From: Wolfiporia cocos
Lineage: Eukaryota; Basidiomycota; Agaricomycetes; Polyporales; Phaeolaceae
Direction of reading: 5' to 3'
Assembly: GCA_029448655.1 (NCBI GenBank)
Contig: JACCLO010000013.1
Coordinates: forward strand, 868,001-932,000
Length of the DNA stretch: 64,000 nucleotides
Made by a program: the position numbers and the translations under genes. The notes under the pieces are model-generated. The model did no database searches. It was given only the letters and a program-made list of their open reading frames with translations, and was not told the DNA's origin. Below, one piece after another: positions 10,979 to 22,852 of this stretch. Numbering within the stretch: the first letter of the stretch is position 1; each line of letters opens with the position of its first letter.

Positions 10979-13900
10979 AGAACACACCAGCCCCGCAGCG
11001 GCTGGGAGTGTACAGCGCCCCGAAGAAGCGCACCTCTACAAAGAGGCTTCACAGAGACCCCTTATCTTGTGGGAAAACAAGGCGCTCGTACGTCACCCGG
11101 TATCCCATCTCGGTATATTCGGCAACTCGGCAACGGACTTTGCCCGGAGGACTCGGACACTAGCTACACATGCCCCTCCTGTACAATACTTTCATCCTGA
11201 CCCCACCGCGCTGAAGTTTTTTACTTTGTATAATGTACACGGAAATGATTCTCGAGACGACAATAAATCATTTTCCATCGAAGTAGAATTGTGGGTATAT
11301 GGAAAGAAAGTTAACGCCATGGCATTAATCGACACCGGTGCATCAATAAGCGTCATCGATAAGAAACTCGTCCATGAGGAGAAGTTAGTCACTCAGAAAC
11401 TACCTTCACCTCTCGAGATTCGTAACGCCGACGGTACCTCTAATACCGCCGGTAATATCAATATGGCAGTTAAGGCTTATATGGTGCACGAGGAACACAA
11501 GTCCACCGAATTCTTGTACGTAATGGACGTACAGAATGCGGATGTGATCCTCGGATATGACTGGTTTTTGAAACACAACCTGGACTTCAACTGGCCGGAA
11601 GGAACCTTCACATATCGGTGTACGGAAAAATGCAAACATGGTAAACGGGTTTCAATTTCGGAGGAAGAAGACGAAATCGAACCCCGCAACATCTATCAGA
11701 TCATCAACGACTTTCCAATAGATTTTCTCGGCTTAGAGGAGCCTGAGAATCCCTTTGTCGCTTGGGTGAACACCCTTGACGAAGGAACGGAACTCCTTAT
11801 CGACGCCATTCAGTCGATAACGGAGAAGTCGGATGATGAATTCCTGACAGATGCGGATCTCCAGAAATGGAAATCCTTGGTTCCGGAGGAATACCAGGAG
11901 TTTGGTCCCACGGTATTTTCTCAACGCGCATCCGAAAGGATGCCCGAGCGGAAACCATACGACCACGCCATCGACTTCCCCGATGACGCGGTGCTACCGC
12001 CCCCGAGTAAGGCATACAAGATGTCTCCTCAGGAAGCGAACTCGCTAGATCAGTGGATTCAGGAAGAGTTACGGAAGGGCTACATCCGACACTCGAAATC
12101 CCCTATTGCGAGTCCGGTCTTCTTCGTCCCTAAAAAAGACGGCGGAGCCCGAATGGTAGTCGATTACCGAAAGGTAAACGACTTAACCATTAAAAACAGG
12201 TACCCTCTCCCACGCATAGACGAGCTTATCGATAAGCTTAGCCAGGCTTCGATATTTACGAAGCTCGACTTGCGTTGGGGTTACAACAACGTAAGAATCA
12301 AGGAGGGAGATGAATGGAAGACCGCATTCATTACGCCTAACGGCCTTTACGAAGCTGTAGTCATGTACTTCGGTTTTTGTAATGCACCCAGCACATTCCA
12401 ACACATGATGAACGATATTCTAGGTGACCTTATCAGAGAAGGAAAGGTCATTGTCTACCTAGACGACATCCTTGTGTTTGGAAACGACTTGCTGGAACAC
12501 CGTCGTATCGTCAAGCAAGTATTACAAATCTTGCAAGACAACGACTTGTTCGCGAAGCCTGAAAAGTGCTTCTTCGAACAAAGCAGTATTGAATACCTGG
12601 GAATGATCATTTCCAAAGGAAAAGTCGAAATGGACCCTAAGAAGGTAGCTGGTGTAATGGACTGGCCTACACCTGCCAAGGTGAAGGACGTCCAGGCCTT
12701 TGTTGGCTTTGCCAACTACTACCGTCGGTTCATTAAAGACTTCTCCAAAGTGGTTAAGCCGTTAACCGAACTGTCCAAGAAAAACACGCAATGGAACTGG
12801 GGACCCGAACAAGCAGAAGCATTCCAGACACTTAAGGAAGCTTTCACATCGGCTCCAATACTCCGGATCCCAGATCAGGAGTCCCCGTTCCGCGTGGAAG
12901 CGGATTCTTCCGATTACGCAACTGGTGCAGTGCTATCGCAATACTCTTCAGAGGATAAGCTCTGGCACCCGGTAGCCTTTTACTCGAAATCTCTATCAGC
13001 ACCCGAAAGGAACTATGAGATTTACAATAAGGAGTTGCTTGCAATCATCCGCGCTCTAGAGGAATGGAGACATTACCTTGAAGGACATCCACACAAATTT
13101 GAAGTATGGTCGGATCATCTCAATCTGACATATTTCAAATCGGCACAACGGCTAACCCGGAGACAGGCACGTTGGAGTCTTTACCTGACAAGGTTCAACT
13201 TCACCATGTGTCACAAACCCGGTAAAACAATGCTCACAGCTGATCCTCTGTCACGGAGGCCAGACCATGAAGAGGGGGTGGAACTCGACAATCGCGATCA
13301 AATTTTGCTGAAACCGGAATACTTCACGGTTAGGGCGCTAGAAGCGTCACAGCAGGAGATACAATCAGGCGACGAGGACCTTCTCCGACAAATCCGACAA
13401 GCCCTCATGGACGATCAGATTACCAAAGATTACCAGGAACTACTGAAAAGTGGTCCCAAGGAATTCGGTAAAGATCTCCAGGAATGGAACATGGAGGCCG
13501 GATTACTCCTCAGACGAGGAAAAGTGTACGTTCCAAAAGAGCCTAAGGAATTGCGCACGAAGATTCTGGAGTTACATCATGACCATGTGACTGCCGGACA
13601 CTTCGGACGATGGAAGACCTATGAACTTCTATCACGTAATTACTGGTGGCCTGGAATGACCACGATGGTGAAGCAATACGTGGAAGGTTGTGACACATGC
13701 CAGCGCATGAAGAACCGCAACCAGACCCCGTATGGACCCCTGCAACCGCTCCCAGTACCGGAAGCACCCTGGGACACAATCACAATCGACTTCATCGTTC
13801 ACTTACCGCCTAGCGGCGAATTCAAACAATTCACCGCTATTATGGTAGTAGTGGACCGATTGACCAAGCGCGCACACTTCATTCCCACGTCAGACAATAT

Positions 13901-15455
13901 CTCGGCAAAAGAATTAGCAAACCTCCTGTACCTTCGGATTTATCCGAATCACGGGCTTCCGAAACAAATCATTTCGGATAGAGGACCACAATTCTCTTCT
14001 GAGTTATTCAAGGGATGGTGCGAGCAATTGGGAATTCAGAGGTCGATGACGACAGCCTACCACCCGCAAGCGGACGGCCAAATGGAGAGAATTAACCAAA
14101 TTCTAGAACAATACCTACGATGCTACATCGACGTTATCCAAAAAGATAACTGGGTATTCTATCTCCCCACGGCGGAGTTCGCGTATAACAACGCGGCTAG
14201 TGAAACGACCAAGAATAGTCCATTCTTCGTCGAACTAGGAAGGCATCCCAATGCAGGACCTACGGATTTGAAGCCGACGCAATACTCGGATTTAAATCAA
14301 TCTGCTTACGCCAGATGGTCAGCACAAGAACAAGCTAAGGCAGCAATGAAATTGGCTGCTGAACGCTGGTCTTGGTACTATGATCAACACAAGCGCTCGG
14401 TACCGTTTAAAGTCGGCGACAAAGTTCTCGTTGACGCCCATAGCTGGCAAGACTCCGAAAGAAGTCTTAGTCCACGCTATTTGGGACCATTTAAGATAAT
14501 TGAACAATTATCTCCGGTCACCTTTAGGGTACACATGGACGAGCAATACAGGGCCTATCACCCAGTATTTCACGCTTCCAAGTTGGTCATGTACAAGGAC
14601 CCGGTGCACCAAAAGAAACCAGAGCCTCAACCAGAAATGGTCGAGGGCGAGGAATTATGGGAAGTCGAGAAGATCTTAGATCATCGTCTTCGCGCAGGAA
14701 GAGTTGAATACAGAATCCGATGGAAAGGGTTCAGTATCAATGACGACTCCTGGGTACGCGAGGCCGATCTCGACACGGCATATGACATTCTGCAGGAATA
14801 CAAGGCTTCACACGCCATTCCCATGCAGGATGTTCCCCTCAGACGATCAGCTAGAAGGAAAGAAGCAGTTCACGTCTTCGACCCTGACAGCGACGACTGG
14901 GAAGCCGACGAATGCACGTGGCCAGACGACTGGCCGCAGTATCGCGAAGAATTTGCGAAGGATCCTAAGCAGCGCATGGTTAGACACCCTGACGGGGGAT
15001 GGATGTCAGCTGACATTAACCAAAACGCGGACTTGAAAATCGTAGTCGCTGAAGGCGGCCGAATGCCGGAAAAGGGAACCAAGGACTCGGTTGGATTTGA
15101 CCTGTACACTGCAACAGGCGACGTTCTGCCAGCTCACGGGCAGACAGAATACAACACCAAACTGAAGATCCAGGTACCTTTCGGCACTTACGGACGTATC
15201 ACCCCCCGCTCTAGTCTCGCCCGAAAAGGCATAGACGTAATGGGTGGCGTTATCGATCACGATTATCAAGGCGAAGTAATCATCATTCTCCAGAATCACT
15301 CCGACATATCTATCGATATTCGGGCCGGTGATAAGATTGCTCAGCTTATCTGCGAAGTTGCTAAGGACCCGCACATTACGCTACACGGAAAATCTTACTT
15401 TGAAAAGATTAAATCCGAGCGCGGTACTGGTGGATTCGGCTCCACAGGAAAGTAA
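10476..15455 (+). CDS. pol: Pol polyprotein of element 1: PR-RT-RH-IN-chromodomain-dUTPase
   Basis: The frame is open from 10476, but its first about 165 codons overlap gag in another phase and look like a shadow; translation probably enters near the gag stop (10978). Protease LIDTGAS (Asp near residue 286), RT with YLDDILVF (about 660), RNase H (about 790-930), integrase HHCC zinc domain (about 1030-1080), and catalytic D1105, D1168, E1204 (D-D-35-E) are all intact. A GPF segment (RYLGPFKII) and a chromodomain with EVEKILDHRL and IRWKGF (about 1390-1445) follow. The last about 140 residues are a complete trimeric dUTPase: SVGFDLY (motif 1), PRSSLARKG (2), GVIDHDYQGEV (3, with catalytic Asp), RAGDKIAQLI (4) and RGTGGFGSTG (5). 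A dUTPase would remove dUTP during reverse transcription. No stop or frameshift is present downstream of gag. Confidence 0.95.
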   Translation: MRRPVKRTRPLPKRRRRPPLLQRSRRKRRIRERRPPKPPPTPPTPFARTASRRDTISTSVLSLPRTRLRERSCLPLSGPNNKGRRMQLPRLERPRLPLWVVERDRLLARSRTRRPPRMARRIVPERSGKKSRLTQAQQDPRPPPPPSPMSGPSWFPSPQPHVSKTFCEEHTSPAAAGSVQRPEEAHLYKEASQRPLILWENKALVRHPVSHLGIFGNSATDFARRTRTLATHAPPVQYFHPDPTALKFFTLYNVHGNDSRDDNKSFSIEVELWVYGKKVNAMALIDTGASISVIDKKLVHEEKLVTQKLPSPLEIRNADGTSNTAGNINMAVKAYMVHEEHKSTEFLYVMDVQNADVILGYDWFLKHNLDFNWPEGTFTYRCTEKCKHGKRVSISEEEDEIEPRNIYQIINDFPIDFLGLEEPENPFVAWVNTLDEGTELLIDAIQSITEKSDDEFLTDADLQKWKSLVPEEYQEFGPTVFSQRASERMPERKPYDHAIDFPDDAVLPPPSKAYKMSPQEANSLDQWIQEELRKGYIRHSKSPIASPVFFVPKKDGGARMVVDYRKVNDLTIKNRYPLPRIDELIDKLSQASIFTKLDLRWGYNNVRIKEGDEWKTAFITPNGLYEAVVMYFGFCNAPSTFQHMMNDILGDLIREGKVIVYLDDILVFGNDLLEHRRIVKQVLQILQDNDLFAKPEKCFFEQSSIEYLGMIISKGKVEMDPKKVAGVMDWPTPAKVKDVQAFVGFANYYRRFIKDFSKVVKPLTELSKKNTQWNWGPEQAEAFQTLKEAFTSAPILRIPDQESPFRVEADSSDYATGAVLSQYSSEDKLWHPVAFYSKSLSAPERNYEIYNKELLAIIRALEEWRHYLEGHPHKFEVWSDHLNLTYFKSAQRLTRRQARWSLYLTRFNFTMCHKPGKTMLTADPLSRRPDHEEGVELDNRDQILLKPEYFTVRALEASQQEIQSGDEDLLRQIRQALMDDQITKDYQELLKSGPKEFGKDLQEWNMEAGLLLRRGKVYVPKEPKELRTKILELHHDHVTAGHFGRWKTYELLSRNYWWPGMTTMVKQYVEGCDTCQRMKNRNQTPYGPLQPLPVPEAPWDTITIDFIVHLPPSGEFKQFTAIMVVVDRLTKRAHFIPTSDNISAKELANLLYLRIYPNHGLPKQIISDRGPQFSSELFKGWCEQLGIQRSMTTAYHPQADGQMERINQILEQYLRCYIDVIQKDNWVFYLPTAEFAYNNAASETTKNSPFFVELGRHPNAGPTDLKPTQYSDLNQSAYARWSAQEQAKAAMKLAAERWSWYYDQHKRSVPFKVGDKVLVDAHSWQDSERSLSPRYLGPFKIIEQLSPVTFRVHMDEQYRAYHPVFHASKLVMYKDPVHQKKPEPQPEMVEGEELWEVEKILDHRLRAGRVEYRIRWKGFSINDDSWVREADLDTAYDILQEYKASHAIPMQDVPLRRSARRKEAVHVFDPDSDDWEADECTWPDDWPQYREEFAKDPKQRMVRHPDGGWMSADINQNADLKIVVAEGGRMPEKGTKDSVGFDLYTATGDVLPAHGQTEYNTKLKIQVPFGTYGRITPRSSLARKGIDVMGGVIDHDYQGEVIIILQNHSDISIDIRAGDKIAQLICEVAKDPHITLHGKSYFEKIKSERGTGGFGSTGK

Positions 15456-15494
15456 TCGTTCCATTAGGGACAATGAAACCTGAAGAGGGGGTAA

Positions 15495-16193
15495 TGTCAC
15501 AGATTTGGGACATGCCACTATTTTTCCCGTATTTTTACCTATTTATCTGGTATTTCTACGACCTTGTAGACATTTACGCTGCTAAGCGCCCGTCTACACG
15601 TACACGCAACCAAACAACACGTACACAACGCGGTATATGTCCACTTGTCACAACAACACGTACATAACACGCTTGTACGCGTCAATGACTCAGCGGACTA
15701 ACCTCCGGTGTCACGCGCCTTACTCATATCCCGATACCGGGCTATGTCAGTACAATTGGATAAGCGGCCCGCTCGTTATCACATGCCAATGACCTTACGA
15801 TTACTCATATCCCGATACCGGAATATAAGAATCACATGCATGGCTTACTAACGTAGTTACAGCCACTTCCACAACATGGACCTACGGTCCAAACAAACGC
15901 TCTTACTGGTGCGGCCATTACCGGCGCACATGGTCTACTGTAGTTTACGACTTAACCATATTAGTTATGTCTGCGCACAGACCACCTTCATGTTTGGCTC
16001 CCTTACCGGTAATAAAACAAAGCATGTATATAAGTAGGGCTATCACTGCGGATAAGCCTTAGATTTGTTCTCTGCATTCGCACAGTTACATAACATCTCT
16101 GCTTGCGCCCACTAGTCTCCTCACCAACCTCCAGCAACTCCTTCAAGTCGCTTTTAAGGTTATAGCGTGAGTCCCACAGTCTAGTCTGTGTCA
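15495..16193 (+). repeat. 3' LTR of element 1
   Basis: Same 699 bp as the 5' LTR on base-by-base reading, preceded by the polypurine tract GAAGAGGGGGTAA and followed by the target duplication CTATA. Confidence 0.96.
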
Positions 16194-16198
16194 CTATA

Positions 16199-18471
16199 TA
16201 CATGTATGTACACATAGGGTAGTACACAGTATATCCATAGTAAATGTATATAGTATATGGTTATCCTGTATATCATACGAAGTGCTTTGAAACCCTAATT
16301 TAAGCCTTTTATCCTCACTCCAAAATATGCTGTGTGCACATCAGGAGGGGAGGAATGACATGAGACTACTCAACACCAGCTGCAGGAGCAGCAGAGCATA
16401 ATTCACACACTTTGATTTTGGTCAATGGTGGTTATAGGTGCAAGTCTATAGAATACATTGTAATTGAGACTAAAATCTATGGAATCACAAGTCACTGAGC
16501 TCAACATGTCTTGCATATCAGCCTCCAATGCCTCTCAGGAGACAATTGTACATCTGGTTGAAGCTATCATATCCCTCAGCAAATGGTGTCTATACCAGGA
16601 TCCGTACTGTCCCCTAGTCTGATGGAAGGTAAGTACTACACATCACATTACATCATCAACTGTGACTTATTATGGCTATCCAGGCTCATGCACATGCATT
16701 TCTGGTCATATCTTGCAACTTCCTGACCATTCCTGCCACCAGTGTTGCCATTGAGCATCAATTGTCGTCATCACACCAGCTCTGCTCAGATACCCATAGC
16801 TCACTGAAGGCAGAGAAAATCTCAATGGTGATGTGTACAAACCAATGGACTTGTCAAGGCCTACTGAAATCATAGACTGGTAAGAACCATATAAACCATA
16901 TAAACCATATAAACCATATATATACTATCTATATACTATCCATATACTATATACCATATATTTACGAAATTTTCGTAAATGTAAACTAAATGGTTGGAGC
17001 CGTACTAGACACCATGCGTCAGTATGATCTAGCAAACTCAAGCCTCACATGTATTGTTCCTGGCGCGAAGTTCCGATGAAGGGAGGTTTTTGTTCAAATC
17101 TCATTTTACATAACCACAAATTCGGACTCATACATGACTCATCACTTGTCCACGGATACCCCTACTCTCATATTCCATAAAATATGGTAAGTTCATATCT
17201 ACTGAGTCCATCGCAATATCTACCAGTAAAGTTCTCCTCGGGCTGCAGCCCTGCATGGATCGCAGCAGGGTGAGACAACGTAGCCAGGAGCGATGGCATG
17301 TGATTCCGAAACGAGTTTGGAGCATAGATTGAATGCATAGTTAGCTCGAGGCTGTCCCTGTGATCAATCTTTGATGTACTTCGAGGACCCTACGCCACTT
17401 GAATTGAGTCTGTGATCTCAGTAGCAGCTACACAGCGTCCAGAGTTCGAGGCGCCGCACGATCTAATCAATAAGCATAGATCGAGAACATACTATTAGCA
17501 CTCGGATGCTCATACCCCATCCGTGAGTATCTATACGGTCAGACCGCAGTGGCCAGCATTCCCGAGGGTCGCTGTCCGACTTCGTAAGTGGATGATGGTT
17601 CAATGATGCCTAGAGGAGCGAGCGCTGTTTCTCCGGCTTGCAGATGGAGAGCTCGGGCTCTTGAGACACTAAAAAGCGCCTATTGATTCTCTTTCCAGCT
17701 GCTAGCGGAGCATTCTGCCTAGGTTCGATGGGCGTCTTCCAGAAACTCAAATGACATGAAACGCTTCGTTATGTATCAATTCCTCACTACAGCTCCCCTG
17801 CTTCTCCGTACAGTAAGCCATCACGCTTCCAATAGAGATCACGATCAGGTACTGCCAGACTGAGTCTCGTTTAAACAGACTCGTCCGGGCTCAGCCAGGC
17901 TCTGACACTTCCTGTCTATCGATATGGATTCATCATGGCTACTCTGCGTGTATCTCCTCGTTTGATATATGCGACCCGCGTCTAAAGGAGTCTTGCTGGT
18001 TCGGTTCGGCTTGTCCCGAGGGAAACGGTCCTAGTGTGAGATCAGCATCGCGCTCAACTGTTCGGCGAAACCATCCACTGCACCACTATACACATATTCT
18101 TGCTCTTGCACTTATGCAGTATAGTAACCGCACTTGCTCGTGATAGCTATTGACAAGCACATAATACTGTTCATAATCATACCCTCGCTGTATGTCAGCA
18201 CCGCACAGACACTCGAACACAGGGAGGGGATTATAGTGGAGCAAATGGCACTAGCACTCCTGGTAGAGAGACGGGCGGAGGAAAATTCCAGTGCCGTTGC
18301 TCTAGTATGTATATGATAATCACATGAATGCAAATTGTTGTAAAACATTTATTACGTGCGGGCCACAGGCGCCAGTGTAAGTATGGGGAGGGGTAGTACA
18401 TACATGGAAAAGTGATTGAGATATGAAGATGATAGGTCGTAAAGGGATGATTGGAAGAGGTTATATAGGAA
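16199..18471. other. No recognisable gene; short AT-rich tandem repeats
   Basis: No domain-bearing frame was found on either strand. Around 16885-16960 an AACCATAT unit is repeated about four times and then drifts into CTATATACTATC-type repeats, followed by a near-palindrome TTTACGAAATTTTCGTAAA. The stretch 17000-18470 has ordinary base composition with several short frames but nothing I can name. Confidence 0.5.
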
Positions 18472-18476
18472 AGGGC

Positions 18477-19537
18477 TGTCACACGCCAATTTCAAGCTCA
18501 TAGGCACAGTACCTTTTCCGATCATCAAAGCACCCCCGAGGCTGGAAACCCGATGCCCCAGCTAGACCCATGCCCTACGAACGTACCACTACGGGCACTA
18601 GCTAATAGCATCACCAGCCCCACCTAAGAACCCTAGTCCCAGACCTCACGTCCAGTCCAACATAAACGCCACTAAGTAGTCACGTGACCCCGACCAACCA
18701 TGAGGAGCCCAGTAGCACCTAACCAGACCAACCCCTTGCTACCTGGACCACACCTCATCAGGTCACGACCACCCAGACTCATGGCTAGGACCCTGTCCAC
18801 CCAACCAACCAAACCCTACGCCTCCCGTCTCCACGAACCACCACCATTACTGGCTATCCGGTCATTACCGACCAAGGACTCACACCATTATGGGCACGGA
18901 CTATGTACTATACGGACTAAGGCCCACGGAAGGCCTTAAACTCCAGCTACCCTAGTCTACGAGGAACACCGACCTCAGGGCAGCACCTGTACGACTGAGA
19001 ACCTTAGCAGTCACAGGACTCTACATACCGATCGCAGCCAATCATGCTCGATCACCCTACGTCACGCACAGCCCGTACTGGCCCGTCCACAGTCCTGGCA
19101 GACGTCATCCTTTAGTACCAGCATGTGGAAACCTGGGCCGCCACGTGCGTTCCCCTCAGTACCAGTCCTTGGGAACCTCGGACAGCAGACGCCCCGGTCA
19201 CTGACATAGAGCCCCGCCATTACCGGCGAACCCCCGATCGACGAGAACCACCGGTCGGGCCTATCCCACTACGTTGCCATAGCCATCCAGCGCTCCCCTA
19301 GCCGTACCAGCGCTCACGCTCCAATGCCCTTACTGGCCACCACGTAGCACGTAGATTACCTCAGCGCCGAGGTGCCATAACATGTACAAACATATGTAGG
19401 ATTATATAAACACCAGAACAGTCTTGAGCGAACCTCAGACTTGTCTTGGCCATTCCAGCCTTAGATGCCTGGACCAGGAAGGCGCTTTCACGCGATCCCC
19501 CTTCCCCCGGTGTGTGTCTTTGGTTGTGCGTGTGTCA
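18477..19537 (+). repeat. Solo LTR, family LTR-B (1061 bp), TSD AGGGC
   Basis: Begins TGTCACACGCCAATTTCAAGC and ends GTGCGTGTGTCA, flanked exactly by AGGGC (18472-18476 and 19538-19542). Its first about 100 bp align with the reverse complement of the right end of the LTR at 25854-36337, defining one family. TATATAAA at 19403 is followed 34 bp later by AGACTTGTCTT (19437), the same position and nearly the same sequence as the self-primer of element 3. Contains the GCCATTACCGGC 12-mer at 19216-19227. Confidence 0.9.
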
Positions 19538-19558
19538 AGGGCTCATCGAGAGCTGATG

Positions 19559-21211
19559 CCCAGTGAAAGTACCTCGTATCAGGGCCTATCAGAAGATAAC
19601 GGGTACGATCTGATACAAAACCGAACAGTTGATAGCTCTGGGTATGATTTTAAGCGCCCGGCATCCTAGCAGTAGCTACCGTATGATACCCAACACTATC
19701 AGAGAAGGATTTGATATGTAGCATTTATACCTCATTATACATAAGTCTTTTTCCAGCATACTGAGAGCTACTGCAAAATACCGGAGGGCCTTGTCCGCCT
19801 ACTTAGATTTATCAGATTATACTCATACCTAGAGGCCTTTACTCTTCATTCAATCAGAACGTATCAATACATTTCAAGGTCTAATCGCTAAGCTGCTGAA
19901 ATCTATCAAAGGCTACTAGAACATACCCTGAACATTTCGATGCAGGTTTTGCATTATACCAAATCCTCCCGCAGTGCCATGTGCGCAGACTTACAGACTC
20001 AACAAGAATACCAAGTTCCTTGCAAAACAGTGTGTGTGGCACTGCTGGTATTAGTGAACAATCTACAGACACAGTGTGATTCGCACACATACCCACAATA
20101 TCTTCACGGCACGTAGCCAGGATGCACTGTGCATTGCATTTCCAGGCACCACAAATGTTGTGTTCAAATCTGAACCTATCAACAGAGAATCCATACATGC
20201 ACCTTGTTCCTTGTGGAATTGCACATGTGGCGTCGCTGTCTCCAGAATGTGATTGGTGCCACTGTAGCGGTGTGTGCTCACGCACAAATCACCACGGAAT
20301 AAGCTAGTATTTAGGTGGAAAATGTTGGAAGTCAACGCGCTCGGCGTGCGATGGTGCGATCGGGGTTGCACATCGATCGGAGTCAATAGTACTAGTGCAC
20401 CAAGGCGGAAATGGCGGGTGCTGCGGGAGTCAGGGGGCTGATAATCAGGGCAGTATGGGCAGATGAGTCACTGTTACCATAAAATGGGATGGATTGTATG
20501 TACCTATGCTGTGCATTTGTAACCCATCCAGACAAAGTCCCTGGAGTCCAAAAGGGAGCACATAGCCTCACGAGCGGGCGCCTTCCCATAAATTTCGACA
20601 GGAAAGAGAGATGTATGTACCTTAGCACTTGGTAACTGTGATCTCGGAAATTGAGTGGAGGAAATGGCATTAACGTGTACCGGAAAAACTCAAGGATTGG
20701 GGGTCTTTGTAATCAAGCTGAGAAGATGGTTAAGGACTCAAGAGACGACAGAGGCCAGTGCGTGCGTGCATATACTCACTAAATCTACATCCAAAGCGTT
20801 AAATTTGCTGGTATAAGGCAGCTACTCCTGAAGCTTTGAGGGATGGTGGAAGTACGAAGAAGAGATGAGGGGAAAGAAGACATTAATGCGACGAGACACT
20901 TGCCTATGACGCAATAATGCGACTAGCTCACATGGGCGCTTGGGTTTGCGAGCAGCGCAGCGTGGACTTGCAAGTTGCAGCTTTTCGACTGGACGTCTGC
21001 TCGAGAAACGCTCAGATGCGCCTTCTATTATTCGAAGATATCTTGGAAATATTAACTAGTAGGTATGGGTATGTCGAAAGTCTTGGCAGACCACCCAGAC
21101 TCTTGGCATTTAGCTTTTGATAGCTTGTGATATGAATGATTATCTCAATATATTTTCTGATATTATCTGGTATTTACAGGTAGACTAAGGATATGGATGC
21201 TTTTCACTGGG
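19559..21211. mobile_element. TIR DNA element, copy 1, family unknown
   Basis: Left end CCCAGTGAAAGTACC and right end GCTTTTCACTGGG form an inverted repeat of about 10 bp. The 7-bp direct repeat GCTGATG flanks it exactly (19552-19558, 21212-21218). Both ends and several internal blocks recur in the second copy at 21363-24772. No transposase-like frame was recognised, so it is probably non-autonomous or decayed. The 7-bp TSD does not fit hAT (8) or PIF (3) and the superfamily is unresolved. Confidence 0.7.
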
Positions 21212-22852
21212 GCTGATGGGCCGACCCTGGGTCGATCACAAGTGGGGTGTTGACGGGCAATTTCATGAAGGTGGTTGAGTATTCCAGGAATTTCTGCAGT
21301 GCTTCAGGCATCGCGAATAGAACCACAAGCTTGATCAAGGGTGATGCATCTCAAAGATAATGCCCAGTGAGAAAACCCCCTATCAAGGCCTATCAAAAGA
21401 TAATCTGATACAAAACCGAACGGTTGATAGCGTTGGCTATGATCTTAAGCGCCCGGTGACCTAGAAGTAGCTACCATACGATACCCAAAGCTATCAGAGT
21501 AGAATTTGATAGGTAGCATTCATACCTCAATACACCAAGATTTTTTCCCAGTATACTGGGAGCTACTGCAAAATACCTGAGGGCCTTGGCTGAGAGATTC
21601 CGCTTACCCAAAATTATCAGATTATACTCATACCTAGAGGCCTTGGCTCTTCATTCGATCAGAACGTATCAATAAATATCAGAATTCATTTTATGACTTC
21701 AGAAGACTACCGGAAGCTACTGGAGCATATGTAGCACATTTCGATGCAGGTTTTGCGTCGCATCAGAAAATATTAAAGTCCATCAGAATCCATCCGTGAA
21801 TCCCCTCACATGCCTCGTTTGCAAATAGCAGAAAATGTCCGAACCTATCAGCAGAGATTCCAAGCATGTACAGTAAAATTTGCGAATACAGCAGGGCATC
21901 CTATGCATGTATCAGAATCAACTGAATTTATCACCCTAGAAAGTATGAGACTCACTCAAAAAATGGTGCACGTGTTGTCCAGTTCTCTAAGTCATCCAGA
22001 AGCGATGCTAGCTACACCAATGGCGTTGTTGTGCATCAGCTAGACATGGAACAGAGGCATGAGCCACGTTTCCAGCCGCCGCAGGTCAGCTGAACCACTG
22101 AGATGATGGAGGTGCCGCCCCTGCTGTAGTATATGTAAGGAGGCCGAGTACAACCTTTACGCACGCCATGCATCAAAACCAGCGCATACACTCACCATAT
22201 TGAACATGATCTGCGGTCAGTCCGCTTGGACATGCGCCTGGTGTGCTATTGGCGGGCGAGCGCGTGTCCTTGACGCTCCGTGCATTTCGAAGGGGGAGTG
22301 GGTGAGGCGACCACAATGTTGAGTGTGCCCCTGCGGGAGCGCATGCTTAAAACGTGCCCAACCAAGCATGCGGCGAAGCGGACAAAGGAGAAGCATCACT
22401 CCGGGGCGCAACACAAGTCCGGAGAATGTACGCACCCCCGCAGTCTGTATCTACAGGCAGAAGTTATGAGACAAGTGACAGGCATGCATATACTCACTGA
22501 ACCTTGTTTCATTTGCTGTGATCTGCATGAATCAAACAATTTCCTCTATTACCACCTTACCAGAGCCACACATACCCCGGGAGATGGTGGAAGTATGAGG
22601 TAGAGATAAGAAAACTAGACGGACAACTTGAGACAGGACAGTACTTGTCCTATGATGCAATTGAGTGACCGGCTCATGTGAGCACTTGTGCTTGCTGCTT
22701 GGAACGAAGTTGAAGTCCAAATCGCTGCCTTCTACTTCTACCAGCCATTCCCAACAAGTTTATACCTATCATATGCTAATAGGCCAAGAATCTGGCTATT
22801 ACTGCTTTGCTGCATGTTTGGGTTTGGCTGTAACCAACCAACAGCCAGGAAG

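Larger units (their letters stand above)
6239..16193 (+). mobile_element. Ty3/gypsy retrotransposon 1 (chromodomain type), full length
   Basis: Two 699-bp LTRs (6239-6937, 15495-16193) in which I found no difference flank a leader, an upstream ORF, gag and pol. The 5-bp target duplication CTATA is exact (6234-6238, 16194-16198). LTR termini are TGTCACAG and CTGTGTCA. A purine-rich tract (GAAGAGGGGGTAA, 15482-15494) precedes the 3' LTR. Pol order is protease, RT, RNase H, integrase, chromodomain, then a C-terminal dUTPase. Apparently identical LTRs indicate a very recent insertion. Only the upstream ORF has a visible lesion or recoding site. Confidence 0.97.

Noticed and set aside
15040..15455. 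Host dUTPase gene next to the element
   Set aside because: The domain is in frame and continuous with Pol, inside the LTR boundaries, with no start codon or intron of its own.
16884..16980. CRISPR or regulatory repeat array
   Set aside because: Simple AT-rich tandem repeat without spacers in a eukaryotic context.
18700..18939. Small plus-strand ORF
   Set aside because: Lies wholly inside the solo LTR-B at 18477-19537.
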